Source: Symsagittifera roscoffensis
Taxonomy: Eukaryota > Xenacoelomorpha > Acoela > Convolutidae
Assembly (NCBI RefSeq): GCF_963678635.1
Contig: NC_087069.1
Location: 35,319,959-35,383,958 of the forward strand
DNA length: 64,000 bases
Direction: 5' to 3'
Part shown: piece by piece, positions 1 through 9,633 of the stretch
Position numbering within the stretch: the first letter of the stretch is position 1
Layout: the number at the start of each line of letters is the position of its first letter
Program-made: the position numbers and the translations under genes
The notes under the pieces: generated by a model
What the model was told of the DNA's origin: nothing
Databases searched by the model: none
Seen by the model: only the letters and a program-made list of their open reading frames with translations

Positions 1-257
1 TAAATTTGTTCACGTCAAAAAGTACAAAAGTGCGTTTGTGGTGAGCATTTGTTTAAAAAATTTTAACCGATGAATGGTTCTTCATTTTAAGTTTTTAAAT
101 GAAGAATCAGAGCCTTTCAGGGCTCATTATGTCTAATTAAATTGACAGGGATCAATAAAAGTTATTAATTTGGTCCCAACAAGATCCAAAACCCCAATGG
201 ATGGAACCCTTAATGTAAAGAAATGGAGGGGACTTGGAGAGGTGCTTTTTTTCAATA
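1..257. other. 3' flank of the PolB fragment, no readable gene
   Basis: No reading frame here continues the polymerase. On the minus strand the polymerase frame runs into a sequence resembling a splice donor (GGTTAGT, GT at 261-262), so the missing C-terminus may lie in an exon beyond the window edge. I found no acceptor followed by recognisable polymerase coding sequence. Confidence 0.4.
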
Positions 258-3200
258 CTAACCTGCAAATTTCAACGAGCAGAGCTTTGGTTTCAACGCG
301 ATGAATTCTGCAAGGATTTTTCCCGCCGCCTCGTCCTTACATTTCAATACAACCTTCTTATTCACATTGCTGAATGAGAAGTGATCGCTTGGGTAGTTGG
401 AAAAATCGAAACTGTCGGTCAGTTTTTGCAGATCTGCGCATACGTCTTTGGTTTTTATCGCATAAATAAACGAATCTGTGTCACTGTATAGCAGTTCAAG
501 GTTCATGCTTGCTTTCATTTGCCCATAATGAAAGTAAAACATGAATCTTTTCGACAAATCCAAAATACTTGCACCAATTATTATGGGTTTGTCCCACAAA
601 ATACCAGTTACAGCAAAACAAACAGTAGCAACTTCCTCGTCGATTATCTGGAAGCTTTTCATCGTGCTCAAAGCTGTTTTTTGAAGCAATTCTATTTCGT
701 TTCTAATAATTTCTAGTTTTTTGCGTTCTAGTTTTGATTCCATAGTTTTACCGAATGCTGAATTTACGATGAGCTTGTAAAATTTCTCTTCAAATTTGTT
801 GCGCGCTGACATTCTCAATTGAGTGTTTAAATCGACAAAGGGCTCCATCCATTTACCTTGACGAAATTTTAAGACCTTAGTCAATTTGGTAACTTTTAAG
901 CCTAGTTCTATGTAGAGTTTTAATGTAAGGTAGTGCAGAACGTAGCCTTCCTTTGGATCTAATGTTTGAACCAGTTTTGGTACCTTTGGTAGCGACGTGA
1001 CCCCCATCTCTCCTAACATCTGTATTTGCTCGTTACTTAGTTTATCCGTACCGATAACTTCACGTGAGGGCTAGCGGGTAGTCTGCAAAGTGATCTTGAG
1101 GTTCTTCAGGTATACTGAGATCCACTTCCAAAATGTATCCCCACTCAGTTTTATCGTTGGTTTGCAAAATATATTCGAGACTTTCCTAAACTATTGAGAA
1201 GTCTTTGATGGGAAGGGGGCAGTGTTTCATAATACCCCCGTATAAATTGTTAGCGTCTATATTCAATAGATAGCTAGAGGGCTCTTCAGGATTGTAGTCT
1301 TCGAGGTATTTGTTGTTGGCTTTAAAAAAACGGCGTGCATATATCGATGACATCCCTCCCCGTATCGTTTTTTGAACCATGTTCAAATGCTCCCTTTCAG
1401 TAAGTAACTTGAGGTCTGCATTGCAGAGTTTTAAGAATGCATCGCCCGAGAGGTTACTAGCCGTGAAGTAGCATGCACAATCTAATCCGTACGTTTCGTA
1501 ACAAACTTCACGAAAGGCTTCGAATACTGAAGCGAGTAGTCGTACGTCCGTTGCTAGGTATATATCATGGTACTCGCCTAGTGATGCGCATTTCATTTCG
1601 GCGAAAACTTTAATGGCATGGTTGTACTGATTTTTCGAAACAATTATTTCCCCTCCCTGTAAAGTGTTGCTCCACATTTTTCTAGGTGGCAGTCGGGTTT
1701 CTCGAAACATTTCAAAACTACTAAAGTATGAATACCGGTAGAAACCTTTTTGTTTTAGCAATGCTATCTGTTCTGATGAGTAACCAAGTTCTTCAAAGTA
1801 ATTTTCCAGTAGGAAAAATTTTTCTTCCGGCAAGTATTTGACGAGTTTCGTAAGGGGGGACAGCATGAATTTATTGGAGTCTATGAAACGTAGATTTTCA
1901 TACACTTTTTTGAGTTTTCCGTTTTTATCGGTGTATGATTTGATATAGACCGACATAGTGAGTGATATATACTTCTCCTCAGTGGAAGGGATCACTGAGT
2001 AAGTGTTTTCGGGGTTACTGTTTGAGAGCGCTTTTATAATGAAATGCGGATCATAGTTTGACAAGTTATGCGCTATTACGGGTATATAGTTCGCCGTTTT
2101 TCGATTGATATTGAATTCGTTGTGCGCCCACCCCAAGAATTTGTTGGTATAGTGACAGTGATCAAGTACAACTTGGTCATTGTCAGCAAATTCTGTTTCA
2201 AATATCCAACAAGTGTGCGCATCTTCACGCGTGCAACTTGGTGTGCCAGTGAATGTGTAATACTTTCGTTTTTCGAGGTACATTTGTTTCACCAAAGATT
2301 CGATCGAGGCGATCAATTCCTTCATAACATTTTCTCCTCTCTTCAGTTCAAACTTTTAAAATTCGCGCTTCCCAAATTCAACAACCGCGAGAGCGTAACC
2401 GCATGGTTGATGAATCTCTAGTGTTTGGGTGCTAGATTTTTCGGGGTCGGGTTGCGGTCCGTATACGGGTAGCAGTAGCCATTCGAGGTCAAAGTAAAAA
2501 ACTCTCGGTACATACCAGCGGGCAGTTAAATTTTTGAAACGATGAGTGTCCTTTCCCAGTTTTGGCATAGTGATTACCACTCCCTCGTCTTGGTAGCACA
2601 TTTACTGGTGCCTTTGTAGTGTATCGATGGATGAACATCTATGGAAGCATTTGTGGCAAATTTGGTTTCGGTCTCTGTGTAGGTTTCCACGCACATATTC
2701 CACAACCCTCATCAAATCAGTGATCAGCACATAGTGATGAGTTTGTCCGTTGCTGAGTAGTAGTAGGTCAATACATAGATCACTTGAGTATTTGCTGGAC
2801 ACTCTCAAAGGTAGCAATTCACCTTCATTGTACCTAATGAAAACAAACAATTGAGTGCTCGGGTTTCTGGATGAACGTAATGTGTTATACATGATTAAAC
2901 AAATGTTTTGTCAAAAAAATCAATGCTCACCGGAATACATTGACTTGACAGTTGTTAAGTTGTTCAAATCGGTCAATATCATATAGTCCCATTGGCATCT
3001 TGTACCAGCCTTCAATTTTCACAACATGTTCTTGGGAGAGCTTGTAATTTTTCAGTTTGTTTCGATGTTGGTAGCTTTGGGCAGCAGGATAAAGAGCAGA
3101 TGTGGTCTCTGAATATCGATCATGGTACGCGGCCACAAAGCAGTATAAAAAGCACTTCTGATCGTTTCTCGTTTTAATGTTGGTGAAACCCTGTTTTACC

Positions 3201-3990
3201 GGTTTCAATGAATCGGGAAGTTCAATATCTGAGCCAGCACGGATAGGAGAAAATGCTGCTAAACTTACAGCCAGCTTTTCAATGCGCTCCACAATCCAAA
3301 CGCTACCGTGAGAAGCGAACGTGTTGATGGCATTGATCATATGCTCAATCAGTTACAAATATGTCTCTTTCTCGATTCCATTGAAGAAGACATTGATCAT
3401 CTTAGAATTCAGATATAACATTGTCTTCTCGTGGCGTAACTCCCCGTCACCAGTTTCGTTTGTATCGCTCGAGAACTTTATCATACTCACGTCCACATGC
3501 AGTTGAAATTTACAGGGTCCTTCCTGCACTCTTTCGTCAATCAACGCATCAATTTCATCTTTGTTTCGCATGATTACATTCATCAGATCCAATTCATCCT
3601 CCCTAACGCTCAACCCGTATCGTCTTAACTTTCCTCTAAACGCAGATTCAGTTGGAGCAGTTGATGTTCCCACCTCATTTCCGGGAGTCCAAATGGGTAG
3701 TTGATGGTTTTTCGACATATGTTGCCGGAACTTCTCAACCGAGAGGAAGATTGTATGACAGTAGATACAAAGACTATCAGTTGAGACGTTGTGAGCTAGC
3801 TCGACATGCTCCCTAGCTTCCGCCAGCGAGCTGAAGGATTCTCGACATTCGTCACATTTAGTTGGTGGCGGTGGGGCTGCGAATATCTTATGGATATTTT
3901 GTTCATGTCGTCTCAAGTTCCTTGGTGAACTAAAGACTTTCGAGCAGGCGACAAATGACTGGTGTCTGTTTTCCACTTGAGTTAGGCATT
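258..3990 (-). pseudogene. Polinton protein-primed DNA polymerase B, broken
   Basis: This gene encodes the family-B, protein-primed DNA polymerase that copies Polinton ends. From the N-terminus the minus strand shows C2H2-type fingers (about 3750-3960), one CxxC finger near 2610-2670, exonuclease motif I (FDLE, about 2482-2493), exo II (HNLSNYD, about 2050-2070), an exo III-like YLATDV, motif A (NIDANNLYGG), motif B (NSAFGKTME) and motif C (YSDTDS, about 470-485). A 64-nt GT-AG intron at 2867-2930 restores the frame exactly. Breaks: in-frame stops at 3353-3355, 2602-2604, 2356-2358 and 1186-1188; a frameshift near 1069; and a first finger whose two cysteines lie in different frames (about 3948). 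The ATG at 3988-3990 is the likely original start, since the longer open frame begins at TTG. The C-terminus is outside the window. The family call is certain; the gene is dead. Confidence 0.93.
2867..2930 (-). other. Spliceosomal intron in PolB (64 nt)
   Basis: On the minus strand the polymerase frame reaches a stop inside GTGAGC, and coding resumes after TCCAG. Removing GT (2930-2929) to AG (2868-2867) joins the two exons in frame with an ordinary arginine codon across the junction. The intron is AT-rich with a T run. The same intron is present at 5105-5168 in the second copy. It shows the element was expressed through a spliceosome and supports a eukaryotic host. Confidence 0.75.
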
Positions 3991-4008
3991 GTTGGTTCAA
4001 GATTGAGT

Positions 4009-4468
4009 GTTCAGGAAAGAAGAATTCTTTTCAAGTTTAACCAAAGCTGATTTTGACAAAGCAAAAGCGAGAAGTGAAAAGTTTTTCAAAAACAAAATTT
4101 GGATCAAGACTCAATTAATTAAACTCAATTACGTGGGTGGAGCATAAAATTAACAGTGGCTTTGAAGTGGTTGAGGTTTTGGGACTTTATATGGTTTTAT
4201 GAAATGACTGTCAATTCAATTTTGGGTAAATGACTCAACTGTATGAAACAGTATATATGCTTGTGGTTAGAGTAGCTGACAATTCCCGGAAGGGATCAAT
4301 CCGGGAATGTTATTTCTGTTACCTAAAGTGTGTGAATGTTAACACCCACTGCTATTATCAACTTCCCTGTTTAGTCAACTTGACTAAATATTGAAAATAT
4401 ATTTGAATTTTTTTGCCATGTTTTTTGTTTCAAAAAAAATGGTAACCCACCAATCAAGTCAAGCAAGC
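4009..4468 (-). promoter_or_regulatory. 5' flank of PolB with a short hairpin
   Basis: This non-coding stretch lies upstream of the minus-strand polymerase start and is repeated at 6247-6706. It contains an inverted repeat with 8-bp arms ATTCCCGG (4283-4290) and CCGGGAAT (4302-4309) around an 11-nt loop, with a second copy at 6521-6547. An AT-rich string lies nearby, but no promoter element can be assigned with confidence. Confidence 0.4.
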
Positions 4469-4593
4469 GTGCAACTTGGTGTGCTAGTGAATGTGTAATA
4501 CTTTCGTTTTTCGAGGTATATTTGTTTCACCAAAGATTCGAGCGAGGCGATCAATTCCTTCATAATATTTTCTCCTCTATTCAGTTCAAACTT

Positions 4594-6228
4594 TTAAAAT
4601 TCGCGCTTCCCAAATTCAACAACCGCGAGAGCGTAACCGCATGGTTGATGAATCTCTAGTGTTTGGGTGCTAGATTTTTCGGGGTCGGGTTGCGGTCCGT
4701 ATACGGGTAGTAGTAGCCATTCGAGGTCAAAGTAAAAAACTCTCGGTACATACCAGCGGGCAGTTAAATTTTTGAAACGATGAGTGTCCTTTCCCGGTTT
4801 TGGCATAGTGATTACCACTCCCTCGTCTTGGTAGCACATTTACTGGTGCCTTTGTAGTGTATCGATGGATGAACATCTATGGAAGCATTTGCGGCAAATT
4901 TGGTTTCGGTCTCTGTGTAGGTTTCCACGCACATATTCCACAACCCTCATCAAATCAGTGATCAGCACATAGTGATGAGTTTGTCCGTTGCTGAGTAGTA
5001 GTAGGTCAATACATAGATCACTTGAGTATTTGCTGGACACTCTCAAAGGTAGCAATTCACCTTCATTGTACCTAATGAAAACAAACAATTGAGTGCTCGG
5101 GTTTCTGGATGAACGTAATGTGTTATACATGATTAAACAAATGTTTTGTCAAAAAAATCAATGCTCACCGGAATACATTGACTTGACAGTTGTTAAGTTG
5201 TTCAAATCGGTCAATATCATATAGTCCCATTGGCATCTTGTACCAGCCTTCAATTTTCACAACATGTTCTTGGGAGAGCTTGTAATTTTTCAGTTTGTTT
5301 CGATGTTGGTAGCTTTGGGCAGCAGGATAAAGAGCAGATGTGGTCTCTGAATATCGACCATGGTACGCGGCCACAAAGCAGTATAAAAAGCACTTCTGAT
5401 CGTTTCTCGTTTTAATGTTGGTGAAACCCTGTTTTACCGGTTTCAATGAATCGGGAAGTTCAATATCTGAGCCAGCACGGATAGGAAAAAATGCTGCTAA
5501 ACTTACAGCCAGCTTTTCAATGCGCTCCACAATCCAAACGCTACCGTGAGAAGCGAACGTGTTGATGGCATTGATCATATGCTCAATCAGTTCCACATAT
5601 GTCTCTTTCTCGATTCCATTGAAGAAGACATTGATCATCTTAGAATTCAGATATAACATTGTCTTCTCGTGGCGTAACTCCCCGTCACCAGTTTCGTTTG
5701 TATCGCTCGAGAACTTTATCATACTCACGTCCACATGCAGTTGAAATTTACAGGGTCCTTCCTGCACTCTTTCGTCAATCAACGCATCAATTTCATCTTT
5801 GTTTCGCATGATTACATTCATCAGATCCAATTCATCCTCCCTAACGCTCAACCCGTATCGTCTTAACTTTCCTCTAAACGCAGATTCAGTTGGAGCAGTT
5901 GATGTTCCCACCTCATTTCCGGGAGTCCAAATGGGTAGTTGATGGTTTTTCGACATATGTTGCCGGAACTTCTCAACCGAGAGGAAGATTGTATGACAGT
6001 AGATACAAAGACTATCAGTTGAGACGTTGTGAGCTAGCTCGACATGCTCCCTAGCTTCCGCCAGCGAGCTGAAGGATTCTCGACATTCGTCACATTTAGT
6101 TGGTGGCGGTGGGGCTGCGAATATCTTATGGATATTTTGTTCAGGTCGTCTCAAGTTCCTTGGTGAACTAAAGACTTTCGAGCAGGCGACAAATGACTGG
6201 TGTCTGTTTTCCACTTGAGTTAGGCATT
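4594..6228 (-). pseudogene. Second copy of the PolB N-terminal region
   Basis: This duplicates the first exons of the polymerase, from the Cys/His fingers through exonuclease motif I (FDLE), with the intron at 5105-5168. Unlike copy 1 it has no stop at the position matching 3353-3355, so its first exon is open. It keeps the stops at 4840-4842 and 4594-4596, which therefore predate the duplication. It has no downstream polymerase domains, because the repeat unit ends in the 5' flank of copy 1. It cannot encode a polymerase by itself. Confidence 0.9.
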
Positions 6229-6831
6229 GTTGGTTCAAGATTGAGTGTTCAGGAAAGAAGAATTCTTTTCAAGTTTAACCAAAGCTGATTTTGACAAAGC
6301 AAAAGCGAGAAGTGAAAAGTTTTTCAAAAACAAAATTTGGATCAAGACTCAATTAATTAAACTCAATTACGTGGGTGGAGCATAAAATTAACAGTGGCTT
6401 TGAAGTGGTTGAGGTTTTGGGACTTTATATGGTTTTATGAAATGACTGTCAATTCAATTTTGGGTAAATGACTCAACTGTATGAAACAGTATATATGCTT
6501 GTGGTTAGAGTAGCTGACAATTCCCGGAAGGGATCAATCCGGGAATGTTATTTCTGTTACCTAAAGTGTGTGAATGTTAACACCCACTGCTATTATCAAC
6601 TTCCCTGTTTAGTCAACTTGACTAAATATTGAAAATATATTTGAATTTTTTTGCCATGTTTTTTGTTTCAAAGAAAATGGTAACCCACCAATCAAGTCAA
6701 GCAAGCGTGCAACTTGGTGTGCCAGTGAATGTGTAATACTTTCGTTTTTCGAGGTATATTTGTTTCACCAAAGATTCGAGCGAGGCGATCAATTCCTTCA
6801 TAACATTTTCTCCTCTCTTCAGTTCAAACTT

Positions 6832-7140
6832 TTAAAATTCGCGCTTCCCAAATTCAACAACCGCGAGAGCGTAACCGCATGGTTGATGAATCTCTAGTGT
6901 TTGGGTGCTAGATTTTTCGGGGTCGGGTTGCGGTCCGTATACGGGTAGTAGTAGCCATTCGAGGTCAAAGTAAAAAACTCTCGGTACATACCAGCGGGCA
7001 GTTAAATTTTTGAAACGATGAGTGTCCTTTCCCGGTTTTGGCATAGTGATTACCACTCCCTCGTCTTGGTAGCACATTTACTGGTGCCTTTGTAGTGTAT
7101 CGATGGATGAACATCTATGGAAGCATTTGCGGCAAATTTG
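6832..7140 (-). pseudogene. Third, truncated copy of the PolB exo I region
   Basis: The 81-residue block with FYFDLEW and part of the CxxC finger region recurs a third time. Homology to the other copies ends at 7140, where copies 1 and 2 continue with GTTTCGG and this copy changes to TCGTGATTT. The open frame reported past that point (to 7263) is unrelated sequence read through. Confidence 0.88.
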
Positions 7141-8044
7141 TCGTGATTTATTGGACAGGGTTGTAAACCATGTTGAAAAATCAAGAAAAAAAAATATTTT
7201 GAATTTTTTAACCATTTTAACCTGAAAATGAATAATATTAAACGTGAAATCTGTTAAAGACATGTAATTTTATTATATATAATGCTTTATACTGGCTCAT
7301 ACACTCCCTAAAGTCTACTCCTAAGAGTCCTGGCTAACCCCACCAGGCTGTAGACGCATTAGAGAGAGAGAGAGAGAGAAAACAAAAATAGAGAGTGTAA
7401 AGAGCCAAAAGTAACTATGGATGATTAAACGGCAGAATTGCTGGACCTATCCATAAATAGCTTTCTTTTGAAAAAGCTATATCCCAAAAGGGATATTAAT
7501 GGGGTTTATGGATCGTCAGTCCTCTCTCTCTCTCTCTTTATCTTTTTCTCTGTTAATATTTATATTTTAAAAACTATTATGATAAAACATAACAAAAACA
7601 TTTTATGTTTTTTGTTTCAACATCATTAGATAAAATCTTAGGAAGAGTATTCAGTTTATTTTTTATGATTTTTCGAAATGAGCACTAAAGAAAATTGATA
7701 TAATTCAGTTGGATTTGACGAGAAATTTCTCAAAATTTTTACTTTTAGACTTTTATGCCGACTTTTTAAAGTTATTTTGATTTTTTTTCTATTTATTTTT
7801 TCTTTTGTTTTTATTTCCTTTCTATTGATTGAAAATCACAAAGCAAACTTTAAATTAGAAAAAAATCATAAACAAAACGTAAGCAAAGATTCAGCCACAA
7901 TAATAAAAAAATAATTATCAAACCAAATAATAAACCCCCAAACTGGTGCACTCTCGTTAGAAACAAAGTTTTTTGAGTTTTCAGAGACCTCTAAATTGCG
8001 GTTTGCGTTTTTTCGGCGCAAAGCAAGCATTGATAGGCGGCGTC
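7141..8044. other. AT-rich intergenic stretch with GA/CT microsatellites
   Basis: I see no gene. A GA run lies at 7361-7379 and a CT run at about 7522-7537, roughly 140 bp apart in opposite orientation. The rest is T- and A-rich. It separates the broken third polymerase copy from the next Polinton gene. Confidence 0.6.
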
Positions 8045-8646
8045 TCAGCTACTAAATTTGGTGCAGTGGGACTTTGACTGCCGGAAGAAGAAGCAGAAGA
8101 AGTATGCTGCTGCTGTTGTTGAGTGATTGTAAAAAATATCCGGTTTTATTGGGGTTTTGGGCGTCTGCTGGTCCTCATCTTTTTTCTCTGTTGAATCTGG
8201 TGATTCAATCGACTCAATGTTCCAGTAGCTTTCTCGCTCTGCTAAATCTCTAATGGATCCTTCCGGATTTTCGTAAAAGGGGATCGATTGGCAATCGTAG
8301 TTAAACTGTATTTTTCTCGGTGAACGATCAAGGCAAGTAGGGTCTTGAATATCTGTGCGCTTCAGCGCGAATACAATTCAGTCACACAGCAACTCTCGTA
8401 GACCTGTTTTCTGTTTTGTATGAGGATACCAATTTGATCTAGCAAATAGTTGGGTAACATCATATGGTTTTTAGTGACCCATTCATCGCATTCTCTGCTT
8501 CCTGGATCAAGATCGTTCAAAGGACTTGCTTTTCGATGACGCATTTTCGTTCCTAATGAACCACTACGATAGAATCTGTGTTTAGTTTGGTACAATATAG
8601 CTCTTTCAAGAGAATTAATTGAAATAATTTGCAGTGGAGTTGCCAT
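8045..8646 (-). pseudogene. Uncharacterised Polinton gene with one frameshift
   Basis: The minus strand is open from 8646 to 8362 (94 residues starting MATPLQIIS), then remains open in a neighbouring frame to a stop at 8045-8047, adding over 100 residues. The frame changes near 8365-8380. The second part has ordinary codon composition and a Gln/Thr/Pro-containing tail, so I read this as one gene of roughly 195 residues with a single indel. I recognise no domain, signal peptide or membrane segment. It lies between the polymerase and the plus-strand gene at 9351, facing away from the latter across a repeated upstream region. Confidence 0.55.
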
Positions 8647-8846
8647 CGTTGAAAGTTTTGTTTTGTTTGATTTTGAGAGATTGAATAAAAATAGTGAGTA
8701 GATTTAGTTTGACCTACTTTTTTTAGTTTTTAATTGCTGGTGGTCTAAAATTTAGCCAATTACCAAAAATCTGGTTTTGTGAAATTTTAATATGTTTTCA
8801 GGGCTTTTGCAATTAAAGTAGAAATGTGAACGCTTTGAAAATCTAT

Positions 8847-9172
8847 ACTTCAAAGAAACAGCATGGCGCCTTTTTGATGATACCCTAAGCACATAATGAC
8901 AGAAATTATACACTCCAAAGAGATAACATGCATGCCGCCAGGGTAAAAACGTTGAGATTTATGAGCTAAAACGGGAATTTGCCAGACAGATGCAAAATAT
9001 TGCTATCTCTACTTCAAATAGAGTGCATGACGCCTTTTTTATGTCCCCCGGACGAGGGGCTTTAAAGGTCTCCACTTCAAAGGGAGTTCAAGTATGCCGA
9101 CATGTAACATTAACTGAGATTTATGACCCATTCAAGTGCTTTCCATACAGAAATGACAGATGCAATAAACAC
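8847..9172. repeat. Two copies of a ~162-bp direct repeat between divergent genes
   Basis: CTTCAAAG/A followed by a CATGNCGCC-like block recurs at about 8848, 8911, 9010 and 9073. The first and third, and the second and fourth, are spaced by about 162 bp, so the larger unit is about 162 bp and is itself made of two related halves. GAGATTTATGA appears in both larger units. The stretch lies between the minus-strand gene ending its 5' side at 8646 and the plus-strand gene starting at 9351, so it may be a shared control region. Confidence 0.55.
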
Positions 9173-9350
9173 GCTTTTATCTTATACAAATCCAATTGCA
9201 AAAAATAATTAAATTCTCCCGCTATAGGCTGAAGGGGCGCCATAAAAGTAAATCCACAGATATTTGTTTATCTTCTATCGAATTCGTTATTCATTTCACA
9301 CTATCATAAAACAGTTGAACCAACAAGTCACTACCGTTACCACCACCACT

Positions 9351-9602
9351 ATGTACTCGTCGCTAGAAAATGAAACAGACTTTTACGATGATTTTCAAGA
9401 TATATCTTCGGGAGAAAAATGTGTTGTACGGGTTGGAACGAAAACTTTTGACAAAACGGGTACATATATCACAGTTAAGTTATATAAAAAGAAAGAAGAT
9501 GGTGTATTTAAATGTTATCAAGCAGTGATCTTAACGACAAGAGAATTTGATTGTTTGGGAGATAATTATTCAAAGATTAAAAAATTAGTTAAAAAACAAA
9601 CT
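9351..9602 (+). pseudogene. PC4-like DNA-binding protein gene, 5' part (split by a LINE)
   Basis: The frame opens at ATG 9351; an upstream in-frame start at 9264 would add 29 hydrophobic or Thr-rich residues and is less likely. The first ~85 residues have an acidic N-terminus and then a pattern of short beta strands, a turn (KKKEDG), a strand (AVILTT) and an amphipathic helix. This layout resembles the single-strand-DNA-binding domain of transcriptional coactivator PC4. The open frame ends at the 15-bp target duplication (9588-9602) of a LINE; the coding continuation is at 13235-13369. A protein-primed replicator needs a single-strand binder, which fits, but the PC4 assignment is my inference from pattern only. 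Confidence 0.6.
9588..9602. repeat. Left target-site duplication of the LINE
   Basis: GTTAAAAAACAAACT at 9588-9602 is repeated exactly at 13235-13249 on the other side of the LINE. Both copies fall at the same place in the interrupted reading frame. Confidence 0.95.
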
Positions 9603-9633
9603 TCTTCTCTTCTTCTTCTTTGCCAGTTACGCT

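Larger units (their letters stand above)
2231..7140. repeat. 2238-bp tandem repeat, 2.2 copies, spanning the PolB 5' half
   Basis: The string GTGCAACTTGGTGT begins at 2231, 4469 and 6707, giving two identical periods of 2238 bp. Copy 1 (2231-4468) and copy 2 (4469-6706) are full; copy 3 stops at 7140, where the sequence changes abruptly. Each unit holds the first third of the polymerase gene plus about 480 bp of its 5' flank. Copies differ at only a few bases: copy 1 alone has the stop at 3353-3355, and copy 2 has proline in place of a finger histidine near 6146. Only copy 1 continues into the rest of the polymerase. It could be a real recent duplication or an assembly product. Confidence 0.95.

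Noticed and set aside
2356-2604. The two PolB stops as further introns or programmed readthrough
   Set aside because: The frame is continuous on both sides of each TAA, no GT-AG pair spans them, and the gene carries other lesions including a frameshift.
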